A DNA stretch of 64,000 bases from Denitrobacterium detoxificans (GTDB lineage: Bacteria; Actinomycetota; Coriobacteriia; Coriobacteriales; Eggerthellaceae), in assembly GCF_015062615.1 (NCBI RefSeq), contig NZ_SUUH01000005.1, positions 1 to 64,000 on the forward strand, given 5' to 3'. The notes under the pieces were generated by a model. It had not been told where the DNA came from and did not search any database. It saw nothing but the letters and a program-made list of their open reading frames with translations. The translations under genes were made by a program, and so were the position numbers. This document shows positions 1 through 7,672 of the stretch, piece by piece (the stretch's first letter is position 1; each line of letters begins with the position of its first letter).

Positions 1-136
1 CACATTGTCGGCCTAATCCGCGCGATATTCATGCAGGAGGGGCTTCCCTTGTCGTGTCCTGCTCATATCGTCTTATGTGCGGCTTTCATTGCGGCTGTGG
101 CAATGCCCAACCTCTGCGCATTCTGTAACGGGTGGG

Positions 137-163
137 TTGCGCCACGTGCAATCTCGCTATAAT
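137..163 (+). promoter_or_regulatory. candidate promoter of murA
   Basis: A perfect TATAAT lies at 158-163, with TTGCGC at 137-142 as a possible -35 box (spacer 15, a little short). Transcription would start near 170, about 45 bases before the murA start. Inferred from consensus only. Bases 1-136 show no recognisable gene end. Confidence 0.55.
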
Positions 164-213
164 CACTCAGGCAAGAGATAATGAGAGAAGAAGATACTGC
201 GAAGGAACGGTGT

Positions 214-1491
214 ATGTCGGAAGAAGTAATCATCGTTCGCGAAAGCGAAAACCTTACGGGTACGGTGCGCGTGTCGGGCGCGAAGAACTCGGCGCTCAAG
301 CTCATCGCCGCGTCGCTTCTGGGCCAGGGCGAAAGCACCATTCATAATGTCCCGCTTATTTCGGATATCGTCATCATGAGCGAAGTGCTCGAAACGCTGG
401 GCGCTTCCGTTCATCGTGAGGGCCATGTCCTTACCATAGATACCTCTACGGTCAATTCGTACGAAACGCCGTACGAGCTCGTGAGCAAGATGCGCGCTAG
501 CATTTCTGTGCTTGGCCCGCTCATCGGTCGCTTTGGCCGCGCCCACGTGGCCATGCCGGGCGGCTGCCAGATTGGCGCCCGCAAGATCGATATGCACCTG
601 GTGGGGCTCGAGCAGCTTGGCGTTCATTTCGAGGTTGAGCATGGCTACTTGGTGGCTACCACGCCCGAAGGCCTGCATGGTGGCAGTATCGTGCTCGATT
701 TCCCCAGCGTGGGTGCAACCGAGAATACCATGATGGCCGCTGTTGTGGCCGAAGGCGAAACCACTATCGACAACGCTGCGTGCGAACCCGAGATCGAAGA
801 CCTGGCAAACATGCTCAACGCCATGGGCGCCAAGGTCAGCGGTGCAGGAACGTCGGTCATCACCATCACGGGCGTGCCGCTTTCCAGCATGCATCCTTGC
901 GAGCACACTACGGTGGGCGATCGCATCGAGGCTGGTACGTTCCTGGTGGGCGGCGCTCTCATGGGTGGTCCGCTTACCGTAGAGGGCGTCGACCCGTCCT
1001 TCCTGCGCATGGCAATCATGAAGCTGCGTGCCATGGGTTGCACGGTCGAAACCGCTGAAGACTCCATTACTATCAGCCGCACGCAACCACTGCGTTCGGT
1101 CGACATCCAGACGCTTCCGCATCCGGGTTTTCCCACCGACCTGCAGGCGCAGTTCATGCTGCTTGCGGCGTTGGCGGAAGGCAACTCCGTCATTACGGAA
1201 AACGTGTTCGAGAATCGCTTCATGTTCGCTTCGGAACTGTCTCGTATGGGTGCCGACGTCGTTATCGACGATCATCATGCGCTCGTGCATGGCGTGAAGG
1301 GGCTGCAGGGTGCGCCGGTGGTATCCACCGACCTGCGTGCAGGCGGTGCGCTGGTGCTTGCGGGGCTTATTGCCGAGGGCGAGACCATCGTGCGTAAGAT
1401 TTCCCACATCGACCGCGGTTACGAGGACTATGTGGGCAAACTTTCCAGCTTGGGTGCCCGCGTAGAGCGCACCACCATCGAGGAATTGTAG
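214..1491 (+). CDS. murA: UDP-N-acetylglucosamine 1-carboxyvinyltransferase MurA
   Basis: MurA transfers enolpyruvate from PEP to UDP-GlcNAc, the first committed cytoplasmic step of peptidoglycan synthesis. The 425-residue product has the family length and the SGAKNSALKL start. The loop GGCQIGARK carries the catalytic cysteine (Cys118), so the fosfomycin-target residue is present. It also has the C-terminal HPGFPTDLQAQF, VFENRFM and TDLRAGGALVLAG blocks. I start at 214 because GAAGGA at 201-206 is correctly spaced; an in-frame ATG at 181 would add 11 residues unlike the family. An LCP-type wall protein begins 6 bases after the stop, so the two probably form one envelope operon. Confidence 0.96.
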   Translation: MSEEVIIVRESENLTGTVRVSGAKNSALKLIAASLLGQGESTIHNVPLISDIVIMSEVLETLGASVHREGHVLTIDTSTVNSYETPYELVSKMRASISVLGPLIGRFGRAHVAMPGGCQIGARKIDMHLVGLEQLGVHFEVEHGYLVATTPEGLHGGSIVLDFPSVGATENTMMAAVVAEGETTIDNAACEPEIEDLANMLNAMGAKVSGAGTSVITITGVPLSSMHPCEHTTVGDRIEAGTFLVGGALMGGPLTVEGVDPSFLRMAIMKLRAMGCTVETAEDSITISRTQPLRSVDIQTLPHPGFPTDLQAQFMLLAALAEGNSVITENVFENRFMFASELSRMGADVVIDDHHALVHGVKGLQGAPVVSTDLRAGGALVLAGLIAEGETIVRKISHIDRGYEDYVGKLSSLGARVERTTIEEL

Positions 1492-1497
1492 GCCCCC

Positions 1498-2952
1498 ATG
1501 AGCCGCGAGCAGAAACGACTGCGCAAGCGCGCCCGCGCGGTGAATAGTTCCGTCATCGGCACGCATGCTGCTGCGAATTCGCGCCGCGCTGCACGCACCA
1601 ACGTGAACTTCGGCAACCAGCGTGGTGCCCAGCGTGCCGTGCGTGGCGAGATTAGCCATGTGGTGCCGCATACGCGCACGAGCGAGTCTCATCGCGATTA
1701 TTCGCGCAGGTCACATAGGCGTGACTATGTCGAGGCGAACATGCGCCGCAGGCGCCGCCGTCGCGTGCTTGGCTTCCTGGCGGTTGTCGTCGTGGCCATC
1801 GTTGCGGTCGTTTCCGTTTCCCGGTTCGTGTATGCCACGTCTATCGACGGACAGATGCGCATTTCCGACAGCGATACGCTGAACGCGCTTACCAGTGTGT
1901 CTGCTGATACCGACCCGTATTACACGCTTATCGTGGGCGAGTTTGCGAAGCCCGGCGAAGAATCCGATTCGTCCGACCTGCTCATGCTCATGCGCGTCGA
2001 TCCGCAGAGCAGCGTGGTCACGTTCGTGTCCATTCCGTCCAACTTCACGGCTTCTATGTCCGACGGCAATACGCATACGCTGTCCCAGGCGTCTTCCATT
2101 GGCGGTGACGCCGAGCTTATCTCGCAGGTGTCTTCGCTGATGGGCGTTAAGATTTCCCATTTCGCGAAGATTGGCGCGAGCTCGTTCGAGACGCTCGTGG
2201 ACGAATTGGGCGGCGTCACCATAACGCTTCCCGAAGAAGTCGACGACCCGCGCGTGGGAACGAAGTGGCTCCCTGCGGGCGAAACGTCGCTCGATGGCGA
2301 AACGGCTCTGTTCGTATGCCGTGCGCGCAATTACTCCGACCCCGAAAGCGTTCAGGCACAGGTACAGCAAGACGTGTTTTCCGCGTTGCTGCAGAAGGCT
2401 CTGGGCGGTTCTAGCTTGGAATCGGTCCTTACGCTCGATACTATCGCTTCCGACTTCCAGACGGACCTGTCGGCAAGCGACCTGGCGTCTTTGGCGAAAG
2501 CCGTTTCACTGAATGGCGTTACGGTGTATGGGGGTTGCGTTCCTGGTTCCACGTCTTCCGATGGCTCCACCTTCTCGGTGTCCAGTAGCTCGCTTTCCAC
2601 GCTCATGCAGACGGTAGACGCGGGCGGTGACCCCAATGCCGAGGAAACGCTGGCCGATGTCGACCCCACGGGCATTACCGTATCCGTGCGCAATGGCGCG
2701 GGCATCACGGGTGCTGCTAGCACGACCGCCAACGAGGTTACGGCGGCGGGGTACACCGTTTCCGAAACGGGCAATACCGAAACGTACGTGTATGACGAGA
2801 CGCTTATCATCTATTCGTCCGATGATATGGCCGATGCCGCGAAGAACCTCGTGAACGTGCTGGGGTGTGGTCGTGTGAGCTCGGCGAGCGCGTATTACTC
2901 GTTCAGCAGCGACATTTTGATCGTTATCGGCAAAGACTGGGTGGCGAATTAG
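1498..2952 (+). CDS. LCP-family protein with LytR C-terminal domain
   Basis: LytR-CpsA-Psr proteins attach undecaprenyl-linked glycopolymers to peptidoglycan outside the membrane. The 484-residue product has a very basic cytoplasmic N-terminus (1-89), one membrane segment (about 90-112), an LCP-like domain (about 135-310) and a LytR_C-type domain (about 384-475, beginning near ITVSVRNGAGI). The arginine usually found in the IPRD motif is Ser181 (SIPSN), and the R..RQQ segment near 285 is VQAQVQQD, although Arg275 and Arg277 are kept. It may therefore be a divergent or weakly active ligase, or a scaffold. It follows murA by 6 bases with a weak ribosome site. Confidence 0.82.
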   Translation: MSREQKRLRKRARAVNSSVIGTHAAANSRRAARTNVNFGNQRGAQRAVRGEISHVVPHTRTSESHRDYSRRSHRRDYVEANMRRRRRRRVLGFLAVVVVAIVAVVSVSRFVYATSIDGQMRISDSDTLNALTSVSADTDPYYTLIVGEFAKPGEESDSSDLLMLMRVDPQSSVVTFVSIPSNFTASMSDGNTHTLSQASSIGGDAELISQVSSLMGVKISHFAKIGASSFETLVDELGGVTITLPEEVDDPRVGTKWLPAGETSLDGETALFVCRARNYSDPESVQAQVQQDVFSALLQKALGGSSLESVLTLDTIASDFQTDLSASDLASLAKAVSLNGVTVYGGCVPGSTSSDGSTFSVSSSSLSTLMQTVDAGGDPNAEETLADVDPTGITVSVRNGAGITGAASTTANEVTAAGYTVSETGNTETYVYDETLIIYSSDDMADAAKNLVNVLGCGRVSSASAYYSFSSDILIVIGKDWVAN

Positions 2953-2992
2953 CCCGTCCGCATATCCTGGCGCAACGACAGCTAACCGTTGA

Positions 2993-3020
2993 TTGCGCTT
3001 CTACCGCGCTATGGTAGAAT
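2993..3020 (+). promoter_or_regulatory. candidate promoter of the NifU-like gene
   Basis: TTGCGC at 2993-2998 and TAGAAT at 3015-3020 are 16 bases apart, just upstream of a gene with a strong ribosome site. The -35 matches the one proposed for murA. Confidence 0.5.
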
Positions 3021-3056
3021 GCGCCTAGCATAATGAGATTACAGAAGGAGATTCCT

Positions 3057-3287
3057 ATGCCTAATCGTGAAGATGTAGCCGCAGTGCTCGAGCTTATCCG
3101 CCCCAGCCTTCAGGCCGACGGTGGCGACGTGAGCCTGGTGGACGTGCAGGAAGACGGCACCGTTGTTGTCGAGCTGCAGGGTGCCTGCCATGGTTGCCCC
3201 ATGTCTCAGATGACGCTTGCCAACGGCATCGAGCGCATCCTGAAGGATCGCGTTCCCGGCGTCGTTAAGGTTGTTCCTGCCGAATAA
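3057..3287 (+). CDS. NifU C-terminal-type iron-sulfur cluster scaffold
   Basis: A 76-residue stand-alone NifU-like (Nfu) domain that holds and delivers Fe-S clusters in the cytoplasm. The core ADGGDVSLVDVQEDGTVVV is followed by the cluster-binding pair Cys44/Cys47 in GACHGCPMS, and the family end VPGVVKVVPAE is present. The start at 3057 is set by AGAAGGAG at 3043-3050, six bases upstream; the ATG at 3033 lies before that site. It is monocistronic, with its own promoter and a strong terminator, and likely serves the many Fe-S enzymes expected in an anaerobe. Confidence 0.93.
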   Translation: MPNREDVAAVLELIRPSLQADGGDVSLVDVQEDGTVVVELQGACHGCPMSQMTLANGIERILKDRVPGVVKVVPAE

Positions 3288-3308
3288 CCCATCGCCTTTG
3301 CGAACCTA

Positions 3309-3338
3309 AAGCCGCTGGCATCGCCGGCGGCTTTTTTT
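3309..3338 (+). terminator. Rho-independent terminator of the NifU-like gene
   Basis: GCCGCTGG pairs with CCGGCGGC around a short loop and is followed by seven T (3332-3338). Confidence 0.9.
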
Positions 3339-3403
3339 GTTGCCCTCGTTCTTTGCGCGCGAGGTTTTAGGAGTCGCATGTTTGGGTTGTAACTCGTCGT
3401 GGG

Positions 3404-3636
3404 GCCGGGTCGGGATTGCCCCTTGGGGCACCCGCTTCGCTGCTCGCGTGGTTTCGGCCCTGCATGGGCCGAAACCTACGCTCGTGCGCTCGCTGCTTCA
3501 TGCATTTACTGGCGCTGCTTGGGGTTCCTTCGGCGTTTGTCGGAAGCTTCGCTTCCTCCTCGCCGAAGGAGCCCCAAGTACAGCGCTTTTCTTTATTAGC
3601 TTTCAGAGTGCCCCCAAGGGGCAATCCCGACCCGGC
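3404..3636 (+). repeat. structured intergenic element, copy A
   Basis: A 233-bp element. The outer arms at 3404-3431 and 3608-3636 are perfect inverted repeats except for one bulged base (core GGGATTGCCCCTTGGGG). Inside is an 11-bp hairpin at 3450-3476 (GGTTTCGGCCC, loop TGCAT, GGGCCGAAACC) and a long hairpin with arms 3518-3535 and 3561-3578 (left arm begins CTTGGGG), topped by GGAAG/CTTCC. Constant linkers include GCTGCTCGCGTGG, TACGCTCGTGCGCTCGCT and a TTTCA.AGTGCCC box. It lies 66 bases beyond the NifU-like terminator, in the same orientation. No coding potential is supported. Confidence 0.93.
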
Positions 3637-3835
3637 TTTGGATGGGCGAGCGGGTTGTGCCCTGGTGCGGTCCCATCGATGCCCGATCGGAAGAACGTAC
3701 TAAAAGAATCGACGGGCATTTGCTGCCAGGCTGGTCATATGGTTCCCGACCGGCGCCGCCGGTTCGTTCGCGAGAGGGGCAACCTTGCCGAGCCGGTGTC
3801 CGCTGCAAGCCGTAAAACCATGTGGCGGTTGGTCC
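3637..3835. other. intergenic stretch without recognised feature
   Basis: Lies between structured copy A and the 3' end of the convergent membrane-protein gene. I see no convincing gene, terminator or repeat; short open frames here lack ribosome sites. Confidence 0.6.
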
Positions 3836-4558
3836 CTACCGTGAACAACGTGCCTGCGTCGGTCCGCCACTCGCGAACCAGAGCGCATAGGCGAGAGCGA
3901 GGCAGAATGCGGTAATGATAGCGTATGACACGGGCAGGGAAACGGTGCCGTATATGGTGAAGTTGTACCAGTCGGTGCCCTCTATGCCGAAGCTTAGGCC
4001 ATTCATGAGGATGTTCGCTGCGTAGAAGGTGGCATAGGCGAGCGCTGGGATAAGTCCAAGGGGCACTTGGGGTGCCGACAGCGCTTTGCCGCTTTGCGCG
4101 AGCAAGAGGGTCGCAAGGGCGCAAAGTGGAACGACAAGATGGAGGAACAGGTTGCCACCAGTAAGGACTGCGGAATAGCCAAGGGCTGGGCCAAGGTAGA
4201 GCATAACGACCATAAAGGTGAGCATAATCCCGTTTACGCTAATGAAACGCAGAACGTGGAGTGCGGTGGGGAAGGATGCCTGGGCTTTCGAGAGCATGCG
4301 GATCTCGAAGATCGCGCAGAGAGCGCAGCAGAGCGCCGCGAGTATGTTAGAGGGCACGGTGAAGTAGCGCAGGCTCCTGAACCCCGCGAACGAGAGGACG
4401 CCTCCGTCGAGGCCGGCGATCATGGAAATCCAAGCGCCAAGGGCGAGCAGCGCGACAAGTACGTCGAGCGTAATGAGCAGGCGCAGGTGTCCCGATGCGG
4501 GAATGGCGTGCTCCTGCGATGCGGGCTCGTTTGTATGTTGCAGCGTATGCTTGGCCAT
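3836..4558 (-). CDS. Pr6Pr-like integral membrane protein
   Basis: The 240-residue product is mostly hydrophobic, with about six or seven membrane segments after a polar 25-residue N-terminus. Features such as FRYFTVPSN-like RSLRYFTVPSNILAALCC, a conserved-looking LHLVVPLCAL and GTDWYNFTIYG near the end recall the Pr6Pr family of membrane proteins, whose function is unknown to me. The start follows GAAAGCGAG, a plausible ribosome site. It is divergent from the DUF1848 gene and convergent with copy A. No catalytic motif is visible, so only the topology can be claimed with confidence. Confidence 0.72.
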   Translation of the reverse strand: MAKHTLQHTNEPASQEHAIPASGHLRLLITLDVLVALLALGAWISMIAGLDGGVLSFAGFRSLRYFTVPSNILAALCCALCAIFEIRMLSKAQASFPTALHVLRFISVNGIMLTFMVVMLYLGPALGYSAVLTGGNLFLHLVVPLCALATLLLAQSGKALSAPQVPLGLIPALAYATFYAANILMNGLSFGIEGTDWYNFTIYGTVSLPVSYAIITAFCLALAYALWFASGGPTQARCSR

Positions 4559-4597
4559 GAATCTCGCTTTCTTCGTCTTTCCTGGTCATGGTATCGC

Positions 4598-4798
4598 ATG
4601 CGCATCGTAACGTGCGGTTTCGTTGCCTGCCTGGAAATAGCCACCATATTCAAGGCCGAACATGTTACGCTTCCTGAACCGATTCGCGGGCATCTGCCCG
4701 ATGACCGCGAGCGTCTGCTTGCGCAGCTCTCTCGTCTTGTGGAAGATGCCAGGGCTGGGAAACTTGATCGATTCCGTCAGTCGGTGATGAGCCTGTAG
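4598..4798 (+). CDS. possible small protein of unknown function
   Basis: An open frame of 66 residues (MRIVTCGFVACLEIATIFKA start) with a charged, helical second half. There is no clear ribosome site and no recognised family. Its frame is also open in the antisense shadow of the neighbouring gene, so the open frame alone is weak evidence. It ends 39 bases before the DUF1848 gene and could be a leader or a decayed remnant. Confidence 0.25.
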   Translation: MRIVTCGFVACLEIATIFKAEHVTLPEPIRGHLPDDRERLLAQLSRLVEDARAGKLDRFRQSVMSL

Positions 4799-4837
4799 GG
4801 TCGTAGAGGCTACAATGCTCTGCGGAAGGGCGAAGAT

Positions 4838-5779
4838 GTGATTTTAAACACGGGTGCGCGCACCGACATACCTCAGTATTATGCGCAATGGCTGCTCAAT
4901 CGCTTTGCGGAAGGCTATGTGATGGTGCGTAACCCGCTTTTTCCGCACAAGGTGACGCGCTATGCACTGAATCCCAAGCAGATAGACCTTGTGATGTTCT
5001 GCTCGAAGAATTACGCCCCGCTTCTTGCGGGGCTCCCTTCGATTACCGAGCATTATCCCACCTATTTCCACTACACCATTACCGCCTACGGGCGCGATAT
5101 CGAACCAGGCGTTCCTTCTATAGAAGAGAGCGTCGAGACGCTGCTGCGCCTCGAGCGTATCGTGGGTGCGCGGCGCATTGCCTGGCGCTACGATCCGGTG
5201 CTCGTAACGCCCGCGTATTCGGTCGAGCGCCATCTTGAGACGTTTGAGTATCTTTCCGGTCGGCTAGCGGGGCATGTTGATCGCTGCATTTTCAGTTTCG
5301 TCGAGCGCTATAAGAAGCTCGAGACGAATATGCCCGAGTTGCAGGAAGTGTCGGACGCCGACAAAGAGCGGCTTGCGCGTGGCATTGGGGAAATTGCCCA
5401 CCGCCGCGGACTATGGGTGCAGACGTGTGCGACCAAGGAAAGCTGGAGCCACTATGGGATTCACCGGTCGGGGTGCACGACCCTCGACATCCTAGGTCAA
5501 GCTAATCATCTTGCGTTTCGCAAGCTGAAGCACCCGGGGCTTAGGGAAGGCTGCGGGTGCTATCCGAGCCGCGATATCGGCGCCTATGAGACATGCCCCA
5601 ATGGCTGTCGTTATTGCTATGCCAACAAGAGCCACGCTGCGGCTGCGCGAAATTATGCGGCGCACGACCCCGCTTCGCCGCTGCTTATCGGAACGATTGG
5701 TCCCGACGACGAGATAACCGATGCCGATCAGCGCAGCCTCTTCGCAACTTCCTCGGGCCAGCTTTCTCTTGGAATCTAG
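4838..5779 (+). CDS. DUF1848-type protein with C-terminal cysteine cluster
   Basis: The 313-residue protein matches my memory of the DUF1848 family, uncharacterised cytoplasmic proteins with an early TDIPQYYAQWLLNRF-like block and an IDLVMFCSKN segment. A C-terminal cluster CPNGCRYCYA (Cys253, Cys257, Cys260) has the Cx3Cx2C spacing of radical-SAM [4Fe-4S] sites, unusually at the C-terminal end; GCGC lies just upstream. Metal or Fe-S binding is inferred. GTG start at 4838 with GGAAGGG eight bases upstream; TACAAT at 4811-4816 may be a -10 box. The exact reaction is unknown. Confidence 0.85.
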   Translation: MILNTGARTDIPQYYAQWLLNRFAEGYVMVRNPLFPHKVTRYALNPKQIDLVMFCSKNYAPLLAGLPSITEHYPTYFHYTITAYGRDIEPGVPSIEESVETLLRLERIVGARRIAWRYDPVLVTPAYSVERHLETFEYLSGRLAGHVDRCIFSFVERYKKLETNMPELQEVSDADKERLARGIGEIAHRRGLWVQTCATKESWSHYGIHRSGCTTLDILGQANHLAFRKLKHPGLREGCGCYPSRDIGAYETCPNGCRYCYANKSHAAAARNYAAHDPASPLLIGTIGPDDEITDADQRSLFATSSGQLSLGI

Positions 5780-5894
5780 CGCGCATCCCGTCTCGGTGAC
5801 GCTTCCCTAACCTAGCTGCGGATGTGCGGATATGTTCTGCTACAATCGAGTGGAACGTTAGTCCAGAAGCTTAGATGCGCGGGGGCGAGGGTGT

Positions 5895-6128
5895 ATGGCG
5901 ACGGTAGTGACATGCGAAACATGCGGTTCAACCGATTTCGACTTGCATGACTATTGCTCCGTCATGGTGCTCAGCTCCGAACGCGCATTGTTCACGCTGA
6001 AGTGTCCGAAGTGCGGAACGAAGGTCACCACGCTTTCGCCCATACCTCAGGACATGCGTTCAGGTATAGCGGCTGCTGCGCGCAAGATGAATGCGGGCAT
6101 GGGCGGCTGCGAGACGTCTAATCGATAG
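5895..6128 (+). CDS. small zinc-ribbon-like protein
   Basis: 77 residues with two CxxC pairs, CETCG near residue 7 and CPKCG near residue 37, as in a zinc ribbon that binds one structural metal. There is no enzyme domain. A GAGGG ribosome site precedes the ATG, and TACAAT at 5841-5846 could be the -10 box. It lies 39 bases before lgt in the same direction and may be co-transcribed with it, but no functional link is known. Family not recognised. Confidence 0.75.
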   Translation: MATVVTCETCGSTDFDLHDYCSVMVLSSERALFTLKCPKCGTKVTTLSPIPQDMRSGIAAAARKMNAGMGGCETSNR

Positions 6129-6167
6129 ACGCGGCCTGCGGGTCGCGTTGCGTCCCCGGGAAACACA

Positions 6168-7031
6168 ATGCTCAACGATCTCTATCACATGCTCGACCCC
6201 GTGGCTTTCACGCTGGGGCCCCTATCCGTGCGCTGGTATGGCCTTGCCTATGTCGTCGGCTTTTTCTTTGCGGCGCTGGTCATTTCCCGTACGGCGAAGC
6301 GCTGGGGCGTGCGCGTTACGTCCGACGACTTGTCCACCATCCTCATCTGCGTGGTCGTGGGCGTTTTTTTCGGCGCGCGTTTGGGCTACGTGCTGTTCTA
6401 TGGCGATGGCTACTACCTGACCCATCCCTTCGAGATTCTGGCGTTTTCCCAGGGCGGCATGAGCTTCCATGGCGGCCTGATTGGCGCGCTGCTTTCCGGT
6501 ATCGTGGCGGCGAAGATCTGCGGCATTCCGTATACCACGCTTGCCGACCTGGGTTGCATCGCTGCTCCCATTGGTTTGTTCTGCGGTCGCTGCGCAAATT
6601 TCATCAATGGCGAGCTATGGGGTGCCCCTACCGACCTGCCGTGGGCCGTCGTGTTTGGCGGCGCGGCTGGTTCCGTGCCGCGTCATCCTTCGCAGCTGTA
6701 CGAAGCCCTGCTGGAGGGCGTGCTGCTGTTCATCATCCTGTTTGCCCTTTCGCGCAAGACGCCCCCGCGTTCCCGTGGCACGTTCCTGGGCGTGTTCATG
6801 CTGCTGTACGGGGTGTTCCGCTTCTTGGTGGAATTCGTGCGCCTGCCCGACGAGCAGCTGGGATATCTTCTGGGCACGAACTGGCTTACCATGGGCCAGG
6901 TGCTCTCGCTGCCGCTCATTATTGCGGGCGTCTGCATGCTCATCTGGGTTTCTCGAACGCACCTGCCTCAGCAGGGGCATCCCGAAGCCAAGGACGAGGC
7001 GGAAGACGTGCAGGGTTCCCCTGAAGCGTAG
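6168..7031 (+). CDS. lgt: prolipoprotein diacylglyceryl transferase Lgt
   Basis: Lgt moves a diacylglyceryl group from phosphatidylglycerol to the lipobox cysteine of prolipoproteins at the cytoplasmic membrane. The 287-residue product has the multi-segment topology, His101 in GGMSFHGGLIG and Arg141 in the signature GRCANFINGELWG; the usual glycine in GR.GNFINGE is alanine here. RHPSQLYEALLEG and the C-terminal FRFLVEFVR blocks are also present. A hydrophilic tail (about 268-287) extends past the last membrane segment. Substrates in this window include the ModA lipoprotein. Confidence 0.95.
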   Translation: MLNDLYHMLDPVAFTLGPLSVRWYGLAYVVGFFFAALVISRTAKRWGVRVTSDDLSTILICVVVGVFFGARLGYVLFYGDGYYLTHPFEILAFSQGGMSFHGGLIGALLSGIVAAKICGIPYTTLADLGCIAAPIGLFCGRCANFINGELWGAPTDLPWAVVFGGAAGSVPRHPSQLYEALLEGVLLFIILFALSRKTPPRSRGTFLGVFMLLYGVFRFLVEFVRLPDEQLGYLLGTNWLTMGQVLSLPLIIAGVCMLIWVSRTHLPQQGHPEAKDEAEDVQGSPEA

Positions 7032-7150
7032 CGTCTGCATGGCGAAGCCGTGCGTCTCAGTTTAGTAACGCGTCCGTAGCCTCCTTTCAAACGACAATTT
7101 GCATGCGCTAGCATGATTCCCATGTACATGGTGTCGGAGAAGGAGGAACC

Positions 7151-7531
7151 ATGGCCCTTGCTTTCTACAAATGCGCCAAGTGCGGCAATATTGCCGTGAA
7201 GCCCTACGATTCGGGTGCGCCGCTTTCCTGCTGCGGTCAGAAGATGGAAGAACTCACGGCGAATACCGTCGACGCCGCCAAGGAAAAGCACGTTCCCATG
7301 GTTACGGTGAATGGCCCGCAAATCGATGTCGTTGTGGGCGAGGTGGAGCATCCCATGCTCGAGGAGCATTACATTACCTTCATCTGCCTGGAAACGCAGA
7401 AGGGGTATCAGTTCGCTCCGCTCAAGCCCGGCATGAAGCCTGCGGCATCGTTTGTCGTCGCCGACGACGATGTTCCCGTCGCGGTCTACGAATACTGCAA
7501 CCTGCATGGTTTGTGGAAGGCCGAGCTCTAG
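7151..7531 (+). CDS. two-iron superoxide reductase (desulfoferrodoxin)
   Basis: Reduces superoxide to peroxide without making oxygen, a defence typical of anaerobes. The 126-residue protein has an N-terminal desulforedoxin domain with Cys8, Cys11, Cys27 and Cys28 for the FeCys4 centre, then the catalytic domain with iron ligands His47 (EKHVP), His67, His73, Cys116 and His119 (YCNLHGLW). Glu45 and Lys46 before His47 match the family. AGAAGGAGGA precedes the start at good spacing. It is monocistronic with its own terminator; electron donors such as rubredoxin are not in this window. Confidence 0.95.
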   Translation: MALAFYKCAKCGNIAVKPYDSGAPLSCCGQKMEELTANTVDAAKEKHVPMVTVNGPQIDVVVGEVEHPMLEEHYITFICLETQKGYQFAPLKPGMKPAASFVVADDDVPVAVYEYCNLHGLWKAEL

Positions 7532-7552
7532 GCGTTTCGCCTCTTGGATTTG

Positions 7553-7585
7553 AAGCCCGCCGCTCCCTGCGAGTGGCGGGCTTTT
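7553..7585 (+). terminator. Rho-independent terminator of superoxide reductase
   Basis: GCCCGCCGCTC pairs with GAGTGGCGGGC (7555-7581, one mismatch) and is followed by TTTT. Confidence 0.88.
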
Positions 7586-7659
7586 GCATTGCATGCAGAC
7601 AAGGCGTGTTCCCTTGGGGAAGGGGCGTGCTGAGGCGCGTCGTCCATGTACGTATGCGG

Positions 7660-7665
7660 TATCAT
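7660..7665 (+). promoter_or_regulatory. -10 box fitting a leaderless transcript
   Basis: TATCAT lies seven bases before the ATG at 7673, which has no ribosome site. Transcription would begin at or next to the start codon. No good -35 box is seen. Confidence 0.4.
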
Positions 7666-7672
7666 CGATGCC

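Noticed and set aside
163..1692. Antisense 509-codon frame over murA
   Set aside because: A GC-rich shadow of murA with no family motifs. The same applies to long antisense frames over atpA, atpD and the DUF2207 gene.
3337..3915. Long open frame crossing structured copy A, and similar frames at 29015-29377 and 40932-41288
   Set aside because: The frames follow the repeat, not a gene: no ribosome site, and the changes between copies keep base pairing, not amino acids.
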